In this document: positions 44,530-54,500 of the stretch, piece after piece
Numbering within the stretch: the first letter of the stretch is position 1
Layout of the letters: the number at the start of each line of letters is the position of its first letter
From: Pseudoalteromonas viridis
GTDB lineage: Bacteria; Pseudomonadota; Gammaproteobacteria; Enterobacterales; Alteromonadaceae
Length of the DNA stretch: 64,000 nucleotides
Direction: 5' to 3'
Assembly (NCBI RefSeq): GCF_017742995.1
Contig: NZ_CP072425.1
Location: 186,001-250,000, forward strand
Translations under genes and position numbers: made by a program
Notes under the pieces: model-generated
What the model saw: the letters and a program-made list of their open reading frames with translations, nothing else
Told to the model about the DNA's origin: nothing
Databases searched by the model: none

Positions 44530-45330
44530 ATGCAACAGGTAATCGACATCCAGTGGTGGCAGCTGGGCTTGTTCAGCCTGACCCTACTGCTGCCCTTTGC
44601 TATCAACGCGCTGTATCAGCTCAATATTGGCAAAGAAGCCGTGATTGGACTGATCCGTATGGTCGTGCAGTTATTACTGGTCGGCCTGTATCTGGAATAT
44701 CTGTTTACCCTCAATAATCTCTGGGTGAACCTCGCCTGGTTATTGGTGATGCTGCTCATCGGCAGCAGCGCTATTCTCAGTAAAGCCCGCCTGCCCAAGC
44801 GCCCGCTCTTTGTGGCCGTGTTTACCGGGCTGTGTGCCGGACTCTTACCTCTGTTAAGCTTTGTCACTTTGGTGATTATCCAGCCAACGCCCTATTACCA
44901 TGCTCAGTATCTGATCCCACTGGCGGGCATGTTGCTGGGCAACAGCCTCAATGCCAACATCGTTTGCCTGCAACACTTCTTCGACGCCTTTAAAACCCGC
45001 TGGCCCGAGTATGAGGCCGCACTGTCGCTGGGTGCACAGGTGCGCGAGGCCACTTTGCCCTTTGTACAAAACGCGCTGCAAAAGGCGCTTGCGCCCATTC
45101 TGGCGACCATGGCCACCACCGGCCTGGTGTCGTTACCTGGCATGATGACCGGCCAGATCCTCGGCGGCGCCAGCCCCATGGTCGCCATCAAATACCAGGT
45201 GATGATCATGATAGCCGTCTGGGTCATGATGAGTGTGTCTATCACCGTATGCTTGTTTATTGCTGTGCGTCGCGTGATTAACCCGCAGGGCAAGCTCGAC
45301 ACAGGGTGTTTAGAGCAAGGAGTAACCTAA
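44530..45330 (+). CDS. fetB: FetB-like ABC permease (UPF0014)
   Basis: 266 residues, about seven membrane helices, with the UPF0014/FetB signatures KEAVIGLIRMVVQLLLVGLYL and IPLAGMLLGNSLNANIV. The downstream ones are EYEAALSLGAQVREAT (the cytoplasmic coupling motif) and GLVSLPGMMTGQILGGASP. In E. coli FetAB exports iron. The ATPase FetA is not adjacent; the 11-codon frame GTGGTTGATCTTC... directly after the stop is only a remnant-like start and ends at a stop codon. The partner is either elsewhere or lost. Confidence 0.88.
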   Translation: MQQVIDIQWWQLGLFSLTLLLPFAINALYQLNIGKEAVIGLIRMVVQLLLVGLYLEYLFTLNNLWVNLAWLLVMLLIGSSAILSKARLPKRPLFVAVFTGLCAGLLPLLSFVTLVIIQPTPYYHAQYLIPLAGMLLGNSLNANIVCLQHFFDAFKTRWPEYEAALSLGAQVREATLPFVQNALQKALAPILATMATTGLVSLPGMMTGQILGGASPMVAIKYQVMIMIAVWVMMSVSITVCLFIAVRRVINPQGKLDTGCLEQGVT

Positions 45331-45686
45331 CGTGGTTGATCTTCTGGCGATTAAAGAGAAATATTAGAGTAATGTTATATCTGGCGAAGGTGCTTGCCAG
45401 ATCAGCGAGCCAATTTCGTCGAAAAGTATCGCGTAGTTCAGAATGGTCATTCGCAACCTGATCAAATAGCACACTGCTTGTAAAAACTTGATCTGTGGTA
45501 AGTGTGTTGGGGCTAGCTTTGATGATAAGTTCAGGACAAAGCTCATCTGTGGTGAATGACAACTAACAAAAAATACGTACGCCCTGCATAATACGTTATC
45601 TAAGTTAGAATTTTTTTACTTAAGTTTTGAAGCTTTAAGTCGATTAACAAGATTAGTACATACTATAGTGAAATAAGGAATATGAC
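45331..45686. other. Unassigned region between fetB and the 45687 gene
   Basis: 356 bases. Right after fetB a GTG frame at 45332 gives only 11 codons before a stop. A minus-strand frame of up to 94 codons (45278-45562) has no family I recognise and overlaps the fetB end. The last about 80 bases are AT-rich and lie upstream of the AAGGA ribosome site of the next gene, so they probably hold its promoter. Confidence 0.45.
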
Positions 45687-46439
45687 ATGAAAGTGAGTAA
45701 TAACCAAGGGGCAATACAGTATGCCAGTAATCAAACTGCCCCAGCACTCCAAGATAATAAAGCACTTCATCAAGACGCGACTAAGAGCCAAGATGAGGCA
45801 CTGAATACGGTCCTTGCCGATGACATATTCACCCGCTCAAACGCCGACTTTTCTGATTATGAAAAAGCAAATTACACACCGGATGGTCGCTTAAACCTTC
45901 CCCCTGCTTTTGAATCGCACCGAGGTACAATTGAAGCGATTTTTACCTCTATGGACAAACTTTATAGTGACACACCTAAAGCGGCTCAGCGTATGTTTCA
46001 AGCGTACTCAGGCTTAGAAGAGAAAATTCTGAGTGAATCACCTGAATTAAGGCATAAAGACTGGGGGTTTTCAGTGAATGACCAAGGTGTTTTGGTTGCT
46101 ACAGGCCAGCTATCAGATGCGCAGCGTGATGCGATAGAAACTAACCTCAACAGTAACGATAGCCTGGTGAAGGCTGCGCAAGATTTTAAAGCGCATTTTA
46201 TCGAAGGACTTGAAATTCAACGAGGAGACTCGGGTAAGAGCCAATACTGGGGCAAGTATGATGTAAACAATGAAAACTTCTCAGATATTATCGACTTTAA
46301 ATCGATGATGAACCAAATTGCAAGCGCCAACGAGAGTAAAACGGGTGGGTTTGAATGGCGCTCAAAAAGCCAATATGCGTGGGAGCAAGGCATGGTTGCA
46401 CAGTTGAAAGCCAAAGCAGAGCCTAAATTTTCTGCTTGA
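45687..46439 (+). CDS. Protein of unknown function, 'MKV' family (paralogue of the 63099-63839 protein)
   Basis: 250 residues without signal peptide or membrane segment. The first about 60 residues are polar and probably disordered; residues 80-120 look helical. Residues 125-210 hold a block also present at nearly the same positions in the protein encoded at 63099-63839: WGFSVN, a G-x-LV-x-x-G turn, LN-N-x-x-LV-x-x-AQ-x-F, EG-x-E, then YW-x-KYD and NF-x-DIIDFK. Both begin MKV. I do not recognise a named family. It is followed by a terminator and a convergent secreted protein, and part of this gene is duplicated at 49664. Ribosome site AAGGA before the ATG. Confidence 0.7.
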   Translation: MKVSNNQGAIQYASNQTAPALQDNKALHQDATKSQDEALNTVLADDIFTRSNADFSDYEKANYTPDGRLNLPPAFESHRGTIEAIFTSMDKLYSDTPKAAQRMFQAYSGLEEKILSESPELRHKDWGFSVNDQGVLVATGQLSDAQRDAIETNLNSNDSLVKAAQDFKAHFIEGLEIQRGDSGKSQYWGKYDVNNENFSDIIDFKSMMNQIASANESKTGGFEWRSKSQYAWEQGMVAQLKAKAEPKFSA

Positions 46440-46560
46440 GTGAAACAAGCAGGTCAAGCCTGCTTGAATAAGAATACAACTAGCTTTTAGTACTGGAAAC
46501 TAGACGTTGTTTACAGATGTGGCCTAGAGAAACAATTTCGACATTAGGGCCACCTACACC
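46191..46560. repeat. Segmental duplication, intact copy
   Basis: This stretch covers the last 83 codons of the 45687 gene, its terminator and the last about 27 codons of the convergent 46480 gene. It recurs in degenerate form at 49664-50023 in the same orientation, about 3.47 kb to the right. Confidence 0.9.
46446..46466. terminator. Terminator between convergent genes
   Basis: Perfect 8-bp stem CAAGCAGG / CCTGCTTG with loop TCAAG, 7 bases after the stop at 46439 and 13 before the stop at 46480. The corresponding hairpin is destroyed in the 49664 copy. Confidence 0.6.
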
Positions 46561-47877
46561 TGTTGCTTGACCAAGTGATGTTGGTACGACCAATTGCCAA
46601 GCACCGATATTAAAGTTCGATTTCCAACGGTTTACATACCCAAGGCTACGCTCAATATGCTCAACTTCATAGTCGCCATATGAGCAACGGCCTATATCAA
46701 GTTGCTTGTTAATTTTACCTTCACTATCTGAGCTTAAAAAAGTACGTTCATCATTCTCTGAAGTTCTATTGTAATAGTCTCGCCAGAGTCTAAATACTGC
46801 ATTAGCACCGGGTACAGGGTGGCCAGTTGAGTCATTGAGTGTGAATGAGATGTTCAGTTTTTGATATGCTTGAGTGGTTAAATAGGGATCATTCATTGCG
46901 GAGTATGGTAATCGCAATACGTTGTTTTCACCATTAATGTTGATACTTGACACCGATTTTACTGTAGAGCCAAACGTTAACATATATTGGTTAGCGGGAA
47001 TCGTTTCTAAATTTGGGTTTGGACTCACACGAACAACGTGAAATTCTCCAGCTTCAGTTGGCGTAATTGACTTGCCTTTAGAGGGGACCTCGCTCCAAGT
47101 CCCAGACTCGAAGTGCTCTAAAACAAACGCGCCACTGTTACTTAAGTCATCTAATTTTAGCAGTAGCTCCTGCCCTCGTTTTGCTTCAAATGCATAATGA
47201 TCCACATCGAGCATATGGTCGAGATTTGCTGAAAACTTGTTTTGTTGATCTGGCAATTGAGTTGAAGCTGCTACCGTATCATTTGACTCAAATGAATCGA
47301 TAGTTTCACTTGTGATTACACCAAAATTGAATTCCGACCCATCAGCTTGTTCATACTGTAAAAGCCAATAATAATGACCTGGTTGTGTTAAAGCAGAAAC
47401 CATTTCATTAAGATTACCGTTATTTGCTGATGTACCCATAAAGGTCAAGGTGTCATCCGCATTATGGCGGACTAGAGATAAAGTGACATCGGTGTTTTCA
47501 TTCTGCCCCAGTACGAAAGCATAGGCCTTACTCCGATTTGTGATCTCGAAATGGAAGCAATCAGAGCCACCGGTACTGGCACCTGCTAATGGGTATGCGG
47601 TATTGGTTTGTAGAGTTGGCTGACACTTTAATTGAATAGTGCTGCTTTCCTCAGCCATTGCGGAAAAGGTAGAAGCGTCGGCGCTGCTTAGACGTTTCAA
47701 ATGGCTTAGTTTGGCGAAGTTTTTTGCTTGATTACTTGAGGTATGTTTCTGAGTTACACCAATGGTTAGCGAGTCGCTCAAATCTGACAGTGTTAAGTTA
47801 TTACTAGCAGCAAGAGCAAGATTAGAAGTGCTACCTATGATAGTTCCAAATGCGCTTATTAGCATGATTTTATTCAT
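46480..47877 (-). CDS. Secreted protein of unknown function with PPC-like domain
   Basis: 465 residues with a signal peptide (MLISAFGTIIGSTSNLALAAS, cleaved near 24) and an AAGGAAAA ribosome site. Residues 80-180 form a beta-rich part with possible disulfides (KCQPTL, SDCFHFE). Residues about 190-310 resemble the bacterial pre-peptidase C-terminal domain: DSFESNDTVAASTQL, then LDHMLDVDHYAFEAKRGQELLLKL. The C-terminal part (about 335-430) looks like a regulatory-type sandwich. There is no protease catalytic motif, so it could be a stand-alone adhesion or binding protein. The 3' end is repeated in decayed form at 49920-50023. Confidence 0.72.
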   Translation of the reverse strand: MNKIMLISAFGTIIGSTSNLALAASNNLTLSDLSDSLTIGVTQKHTSSNQAKNFAKLSHLKRLSSADASTFSAMAEESSTIQLKCQPTLQTNTAYPLAGASTGGSDCFHFEITNRSKAYAFVLGQNENTDVTLSLVRHNADDTLTFMGTSANNGNLNEMVSALTQPGHYYWLLQYEQADGSEFNFGVITSETIDSFESNDTVAASTQLPDQQNKFSANLDHMLDVDHYAFEAKRGQELLLKLDDLSNSGAFVLEHFESGTWSEVPSKGKSITPTEAGEFHVVRVSPNPNLETIPANQYMLTFGSTVKSVSSININGENNVLRLPYSAMNDPYLTTQAYQKLNISFTLNDSTGHPVPGANAVFRLWRDYYNRTSENDERTFLSSDSEGKINKQLDIGRCSYGDYEVEHIERSLGYVNRWKSNFNIGAWQLVVPTSLGQATGVGGPNVEIVSLGHICKQRLVSSTKS

Positions 47878-48159
47878 AAATTTTCCTTTTTAATTGTAAC
47901 ATCCATATAGAATCAAATCGTCCCTGTAAAGTCAACAACAGAGATCAAGTCGGGGAGAAGTTATAGGGGGTTCTTACCTCTGCCAAAGGCCGCCGTTGGT
48001 CTAGTTCGAAAACCGTCCTTCCTGACGGTATTTTAGCCCTTGGTATAGCTTGTTACAGGTTGATTTGAAGGTACCTATTTAGATGTTTTAGCTTCGCTAA
48101 AGCAAATACAACTCAACTCGCGCTCTTTATTAGGGCATTTTATTATCAGGAAACCAGCC

Positions 48160-48759
48160 ATGAAACCGAAAGAAATAGGAAAAGCCTACAATCAAATTAC
48201 CCACCTCTGGGAGCGTGAGGAGTTTGATATGACCAATGGCATTGCACAACACCAGAGGGCGATTAGTTTTGTTAAACATCGCGGCAACGCGCTGGATATT
48301 GGCTGCGGTTGCACAGGTCGTTTTATCGAGTTACTGGTCAATGCAGGCTTTAAGCCAACTGGTTTAGATATTTCAGAAGAAATGCTCGCTCTGGCAAGGC
48401 GTAAGCATCCAGATATTTCTTTTATGCAGGGTGATATTTGCACCTACATGTTGCCACTTAAATATGATTTTATAACAGCATGGGACAGCATCTGGCATGT
48501 ACCTTTGTCGGAGCAGAAGCAGGTGATCGCTAAGATCATCAACAGTCTCAACCCTGGAGGCGTGTTTATATTTTCATTTGGTGGCACAACACAAGCAGGT
48601 TGCCATACAAATAATGCTATGGGGCCAGAGGTTTACTATTCGTCTCTTGGCGTCTCTGGATTTTTACAAGTACTCTTAGATATGGGCTGTATTATTAGAC
48701 ATTTAGAGTTCGACCAATACCCAGAGGTTCACACTTATCTGGTCGTCGAAAAAGCCTGA
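48160..48759 (+). CDS. Class I SAM-dependent methyltransferase
   Basis: 199 residues. The SAM-binding glycine loop is ALDIGCGCTGRF (45-55), motif II is PTGLDISEEMLALARRKH, motif III is ISFMQGDICTYMLPLKYDFITAWDSIWHV (cut here into the family's post-I region), and motif post-III is SLNPGGVFIFSFGG. The fold is the usual Rossmann-like methyltransferase of the type that modifies small molecules. No specific substrate. Ribosome site AGGAA before the ATG at 48160. It lies alone, about 250 bases before the intradiol dioxygenase. Confidence 0.9.
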   Translation: MKPKEIGKAYNQITHLWEREEFDMTNGIAQHQRAISFVKHRGNALDIGCGCTGRFIELLVNAGFKPTGLDISEEMLALARRKHPDISFMQGDICTYMLPLKYDFITAWDSIWHVPLSEQKQVIAKIINSLNPGGVFIFSFGGTTQAGCHTNNAMGPEVYYSSLGVSGFLQVLLDMGCIIRHLEFDQYPEVHTYLVVEKA

Positions 48760-49012
48760 TATGTATACAAACTTAGGACGAAAAAGTACATAGATACACA
48801 ATTAGCTTAGGCTAAGCCCAATCTTATTCAAAGGCTCACTCATTGGTAAAAGTGACGTAGCTAGAAAATAAAACTATATATTACAAATTGTTATTTACTG
48901 TCTTTCACCAAGCATAAATCTATTTAAGTTAAAAAATAGCTTTTTGATAAGACACCTCTGTTCTCAGCACTCTATGCTGATTAGTAAATAACAAACTAAA
49001 CTCAGGTGTTTT

Positions 49013-49654
49013 ATGTCGCATCATTCCAGACGTCACTTTATTAAAAACCTTGCCGCGGGAACGCTGGCAGGCGCATTTGCAGGCACTGTACAAGCACAAA
49101 CGCTACTGACTCCCAGAGAAATGGAGGGACCTTATTACCCCATTACCCCACAAAAAGACCAAGATGCCGATCTCACCCGGGTGGCTGGCAAGTCAGGTGT
49201 GGCCCAGGGAACGCATATAGAAATAGCCGGACAAATATTTGATCATGAGGGAAATACCGTTGAAGATGTCACGTTGGACCTGTGGCAGGCCAATACCTTT
49301 GGAAAGTACCATCACCCTCACGATAACAGCGATGCCCCTGTCGATGAGCACTTCCAGGCATGGGCCATAATTCAAAGTGGTAAACAAGGGCGATTTCGTT
49401 TCAAAACCGTATTTCCCGGCGCCTACCCGCTCAATGCTGCTAGCCAGCGCACGCCCCACATTCACCTGAAAGCAGCCAAGCTGGGTTACGACTCCTTACT
49501 GACTCAGTTGTACTTTCCGGATCATCCATTAAATCAAAAAGATGGTCTGTTTATGCGTAAAAGCGCACAAGAGCAGGCGCTGATGACGGTCAGACGAACT
49601 GAGCGAGAAAATCATTACCTGTACAACCTGATATTACAAAAAATTCCACTATGA
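49013..49654 (+). CDS. Tat-exported intradiol ring-cleavage dioxygenase
   Basis: 213 residues with a twin-arginine signal (SRRHFIKNLAAGTLAGAF, cleaved near AQA, about 29). The catalytic domain starts MEGPYYP (the family N-terminal motif) and contains LDLWQANTFGKYHHPHD and FKTVFPGAYPL. Iron ligands are probably two Tyr (YYP and KYHH regions) and two His in TPHIHLKAAK. The fold is the beta-sandwich of catechol and protocatechuate 3,4-dioxygenases. An exported single-domain type may act on aromatic substrates in the periplasm. No beta-ketoadipate genes are near. The decayed repeat copy begins 9 bases after its stop. Confidence 0.9.
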   Translation: MSHHSRRHFIKNLAAGTLAGAFAGTVQAQTLLTPREMEGPYYPITPQKDQDADLTRVAGKSGVAQGTHIEIAGQIFDHEGNTVEDVTLDLWQANTFGKYHHPHDNSDAPVDEHFQAWAIIQSGKQGRFRFKTVFPGAYPLNAASQRTPHIHLKAAKLGYDSLLTQLYFPDHPLNQKDGLFMRKSAQEQALMTVRRTERENHYLYNLILQKIPL

Positions 49655-49663
49655 GTCCCTTGG

Positions 49664-50023
49664 GCGCATTTTATCGAAGGACTTGAAATTCAACGAGGAG
49701 ACTCGGGTAAGAGTCAATCCTGAGGCAAGTATGAGGTAAATAATGAGAACTTTGCAGATATTATCGACTTTAAATCGATGATGAACCAAATTGCGAGCGC
49801 CAATGAGAGTAAAACGGGTGGGTTTGAGTGGCGCTCAAAAAGCCAATATGCGTGGGAGCTAGGCATAGTTGCGCAGTCGAAAGCCAAAGCAGAGCCTAAA
49901 TTTCAGCTTGAGTGAAACAAGCCTGCCTGGAATAGAATACGGCTCGCTTTTGGTGCTCAAAAGCAGACGCTGTTTACAGGTGTGGCCAGGAGAGACAATT
50001 TCGACATTATGACCACCAGCCCC
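49664..50023. pseudogene. Decayed copy of the 46191-46560 junction
   Basis: The region aligns in the same orientation with 46191-46560, with many substitutions. The copy of the 45687 gene keeps the segment from AHFIEGLEIQRG on, but YWGK has become a TGA stop, there is no start, and the terminator stem is broken. The copy of the 46480 gene keeps GHNVEIVSPGHTCKQRLLL on the minus strand but has lost its stop and upstream part. It is a non-functional relic. Confidence 0.88.
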
Positions 50024-50255
50024 CTGAAAATAGATTAGCAACATTTGCAGTAAAAGCGTGACTGGCAAGTACAGTCAACAAAAGCCTCAGGCACTTGATC
50101 TTAGCCTGTTTAACGTTCGTACTAAGGTTGAGGATAAGCAAGCGACCAAAGAGCAGGGTTTGCTCGCTCACAATACATCTCAAACTAAACCAGCGCGAGT
50201 AACTGGCACAAACCATTACTCTGTTACCAACCAAAACATACATGGTAATGAAGAC

Positions 50256-50576
50256 ATGAAGCTATTCTATAAAGATCTGGCAACCAGAAAAATTGACAAG
50301 CTCATCATCAATTCCCTTGATCAGGCGCTGTACCAAGCAATTGTCCTAATCAATGGTGCAGAACATACCGTCTGGAAGGATGAAAAAACAACCCTGCTGA
50401 CCAGAAACTTAACCGAGATGAGAGAGCTCTTTGAGCAATTTGATATCAATGATATCGTCCTCAGACATGAAAGCGCTTACGACGAAATGATTGGGTCTGA
50501 GCCGAAAAGAAACAGCAACAGACTAGAGGTCCCGCTAGGCAAAAACCCCTATGCTTTGCCCAAACACCTGCACTGA
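50256..50576 (+). CDS. DUF6482-like protein
   Basis: 106 residues from the ATG at 50256. A longer in-frame reading extends back to 50058 through polar sequence adjoining the decayed repeat copy and is probably not translated as one piece. The part from MKLFYKDLATRKIDKLII to YDEMIGSEP resembles the DUF6482 proteins common in Alteromonadales and Vibrio, with features such as LDQALYQAIVLINGAEHTVW and RHESAYDEMIG. Function not established. The ribosome site is weak. It sits next to the segmental duplication. Confidence 0.6.
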   Translation: MKLFYKDLATRKIDKLIINSLDQALYQAIVLINGAEHTVWKDEKTTLLTRNLTEMRELFEQFDINDIVLRHESAYDEMIGSEPKRNSNRLEVPLGKNPYALPKHLH

Positions 50577-50888
50577 GCACGTAAGTCAAATAAATACGAG
50601 CAACTCGTTGGCGCAAAATGCGACTGAGTAGTCGTAGGTTGTAGCCCTGCTATAGTATCTCAGCGAGCCTTAATCCTGAAAACACATCCCGCTTTTCCAA
50701 TCCTTTAATGTGTGCAGCTCCAGCATGAGTATTGACGTGAATAATGATAACTCTAACGGTGGTGGAGGTTCTGATAGCGGCGGCGGTGACTAAGCAAACT
50801 GCCACATAACCATCAAAGATCAAGCTATTCCATTGACGCCCAAACATATATATTGTACATCCTTCGACTGTTTTAAAAGGAGTGTCTA
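50577..50888. other. Unassigned region with a short Gly-rich open frame
   Basis: 312 bases without a recognised gene. At 50725-50793 an ATG frame of 22 codons ends in a glycine-rich peptide with NGGGGSDSGGGD. It has no clear ribosome site, so it may be the tail of a lost gene or a small peptide gene. The last 10 bases carry AAAAGGAG, the ribosome site of the DUF523 gene. Confidence 0.4.
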
Positions 50889-51377
50889 ATGGAAAAAGTA
50901 CTCGTTAGCGCCTGCCTGCTTGGTAACAAAGTTCGCTACAATGCTAGCTGTTTGTCGATCCCCGAATCTGATCTACATTGGCTGCAATCCAATATGAAGC
51001 TGGTTGTGCTTTGTCCTGAAGTATCGGCAGGCTTACCCACGCCCAGGGCCCCGGCTGAGATCATCGCTGGGCAAGGCCAGGATGTGCTCAACGGCTTTGC
51101 CAGAGTCGTTGAAAGTACGGGCGTTGATGTCACCACACCATTTATTAAAGGAGCAGAAAACGCATTACTGCTGTGTCAGCAACAGCAAATAAAATATGCG
51201 GTACTTGCCCAGGGAAGCCCTTCATGCGGCAGTACACAAATTTACGACGGCACATTCAGTGGGGTCAAAATCAATGGTTCAGGGGTCACCGCAGCATTAC
51301 TGGCGCGCAGCGGAATTAAAGTGTTCAGCCAACACACCCTAGCTCAGCTACGAGATTTACTGCGAAAAAATGGATAA
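50889..51377 (+). CDS. DUF523 domain protein
   Basis: 162 residues: MEKVLVSACLLGNKVRYNASCL at the N-terminus, VVLCPEVSAGLPTPRAPAEI, then AVLAQGSPSCGSTQIYDGTFSG. These cysteine-containing motifs (SACLLG, LCPE, GSPSCG) are the DUF523 signature. The family is common and its function is not established; the cysteines may bind a metal or cluster. ATG follows AAAAGGAG. It lies upstream of, and in the same direction as, the LRR lipoprotein but about 210 bases away. Confidence 0.9.
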   Translation: MEKVLVSACLLGNKVRYNASCLSIPESDLHWLQSNMKLVVLCPEVSAGLPTPRAPAEIIAGQGQDVLNGFARVVESTGVDVTTPFIKGAENALLLCQQQQIKYAVLAQGSPSCGSTQIYDGTFSGVKINGSGVTAALLARSGIKVFSQHTLAQLRDLLRKNG

Positions 51378-51586
51378 TAAGCAATAAAGTATTCAAAGCG
51401 TGAAAGTTAACACTTTAATTTTAAACAAATAAATTACCAGCAATATTACAATCCATTACATTCACTGTATTTTTTATTCGAATATACGATTACAATAGGC
51501 TAATTCATCGCCAAATCATAACCAACTCAGCCCCCTGCGAGTCGCTGCGATATGGCGATCTACTAGACAAACCTTTGGAGTACCCA

Positions 51587-54500
51587 GTGACATACAGACG
51601 AATTTTCCCTGCGGCAGCCCTGCTCTCCCTTATTTTGAGTGGTTGTGGCGGAGGCAGTAACAACGCGGATAATACAAACCAATCAACGCTCACGACACCA
51701 GCTGAAACCTTTACTCTGACTACCAATATTAGCGGCTCTGGCAGCGTCACTCCCGCTACACAATCTGTGCGTAAAGGTGGTTATGCCACTTTAATACTCG
51801 AGCCGGAAGAAGGTTATTACTCAGACTCAGCCACCGGGTGTGACGGCACATTGGATGGCGATCTGTATACCATTGAAAACATGCAGGCCGCCTGTACTGT
51901 TGAAATTCAGTTTAAACCCCGTATAAAACTCAGCGAACTGGATATGGACCCGGCACTCGCGCAATGCTTAGCCCGCGATAATAGCTATCAATACGCTGAC
52001 GAAGTGACTTATTTGTACTGTGAAGAACCAATCAGTAGCGCCGAGGCCATCAAGCACTTTAGAAAGCTGCAATCTTTAGACTTGCATAGCGAAAGTTTAA
52101 CCAGTCTGGATATCTCAGAAAATTCAGAGTTAGAGGTATTGTGGTTCTCAGGTCCACTGCTTGCTGCGCTTGATGTATCAAACAACACAAACCTTAACGC
52201 CTTGTTCGTGCACAACAGCCAACTTAAGTCACTGGATACCTCCAAAAACCTTGCCCTGACAAGCCTGACAATATCCAGTGAACAACTGAAAACACTGGAT
52301 ATCTCTCAGAATAAACAGCTCACTGGCCTGGCGATATACTCTTATCCATTGGAAGCGCTGGATGTGTCTAACAACCCGGACCTAACTTCACTGTCAGTTA
52401 ACAGTCAGGTGCTGTCGAACCTTGATATCAGCACCAACATACACCTTGAAAGTTTGAGCCTTGAAAGTACACCAATAACCACTCTGGATCTTTCTAACAA
52501 TACCAAGCTTTACTCCCTGTGGCTTAATCGCGTTGCAATCACAGAGCTGGATCTATCACACAATTCTGCGCTAGCGAGTATGAATCTTTACGACATCCCG
52601 CTATCAAGCCTGAACTTAGCAAACGCCCCACAATTGAGCAGTTTAGATATGTATAGCAACCAGCTGACTCATCTGGATCTAACTAATGCCACACAACTTG
52701 TCCATTTGGGGGTAGCCGATAATCAGCTTACTGAGGTTGATCTCAGCCAAAATAGCGCACTGGAAAGCCTCTGGCTACCCGATAACGCGCTGACAAAGAT
52801 TAATTTGAACAACAATCCGCGTTTACAATCACTGAACCTGTCGGGCAATGCGTTAACCACCATTGACCTGTCTAACAGCCCTGCTCTGACTAGTTTGCAG
52901 CTTGGATATAATCAACTTTCCGCCCTGGATTTGTCTGGGTTGCCGAATCTCACAGCGCTCAATGTACAAAACAACCAGCTGAGTGAGTTGGATATCTCGC
53001 ATAACCCCATGCTGGCTGAACTTCACCTGTCAAACAACCAGCTATCACAGCTTAACTTTCCAGTAAATGATGCGCTGACTGAACTATCAGTTTCTGGTGA
53101 TGGATTTACCCAGCTGAACTTCTCAAATTTCAAAGCGCTCACCAAGCTGTCTGTGTCTGGTAACAAGCTAACAAGCATCACACTAGACCAAAACACAGAA
53201 CTATCAGAACTAATGATATTCGCAGATAATTTACAAAAGTTAGATGTGTCAAAAAACACTGCGCTTACCCATTTTGCAATCGAAAGCGAGGCTCTCACAG
53301 TACTGGACGTCAGCAACAACACCGTACTGCAAACACTGAAAATATATGACTCGCAGCTCGATACTCTGGATATCTCTAAACAGGCTTTGCTGACAGAGCT
53401 GCAAGTGCTTGCGTGGGACATGCCAGAGCTGGATATTAGTAGTAACCCGCTACTTAAAAAGTTGTCCGTTCAAAGTGAACAGCTCACCGCGCTCGACTTA
53501 TCCAATAACACACAGCTTGAACAGCTGACCGTCTATGCTAAACAACTACCTCGGCTGGATGTCTCTGTCACTCCCAACTTAAAAGAACTCAAGGTAAGTA
53601 GTTCTTTAATTGAAAACCTGGCGCTATCTAAGTTAACACTACTTAAGCAGCTGGAGTTGAGTTCGATGCCGATAAAAACACTGGATTTATCCGCTCACCC
53701 AGAACTCACTGAGCTATGGCTTGACGACCTGCCACTTAACAGCCTGAACCTGTCTGATGTACCTCAAATAGATAGACTGACTATCAGGTGGTCACAACTT
53801 ACTCACCTTGACCTTACATCTAATACGAAGCTGCGCAACCTGCACCTAGGTGGCAACCCACTGACGAGCATAAATTTATCTGCCAACACGCTATTAGAAC
53901 ACGCCTATTTATCTGATAACCAGCTGACAGAGCTGGATATTTCCAACAGCCCCCAATTGTATTTTCTGAGTGCGAACTACAACCAACTGACTACATTGCG
54001 TATTGCAGACCAACCCGGGCTGCAAACGCTGCTTGTGCGCAGCAACCCGCTCAATACACTCTCCGTGATAAATGCACCTTTGCTATCTGAGCTTGATGTC
54101 TCCAGCAACCAGCTCACGTCGCTCAGCCTGTCTGGTGTCAACACGCTAAATAACCTCAGAGCTCACAGCAATCAATTAAGCTCGCTGGACCTATCTGAGT
54201 TGTCAGCGTTGCAAACACTAGATGTGAGTTCAAATCAACTTACAACGCTGGACCTGAGCAACAATTCAGCCCTTTCTACTGTTAATGTAAACTACAATCA
54301 ACTGTCCTCTGTGACACTGGGCAGTCATGATGCACTCACCGAACTGCGGGCAGTAGACAATCAGCTGAAAGAGCTTAACCTTTCATCGACCCCGGCGCTC
54401 ATTACCCTGGAAGTGGACAACAACCAGCTGACGCAACTGGATACCACTGCAAGTCCGGCAATCGAGTCAATAAGTGCTAACTACAACCAGTTGTCCGGGC

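Noticed and set aside
45278..45562. Minus-strand 94-codon frame after fetB
   Set aside because: I suspected a transposon fragment but found no terminal repeats, transposase motif or family signature.
48012..48034. Hairpin ACCGTC / GACGGT followed by ATTTT
   Set aside because: Short 6-bp stem with no gene ending nearby in the right orientation.
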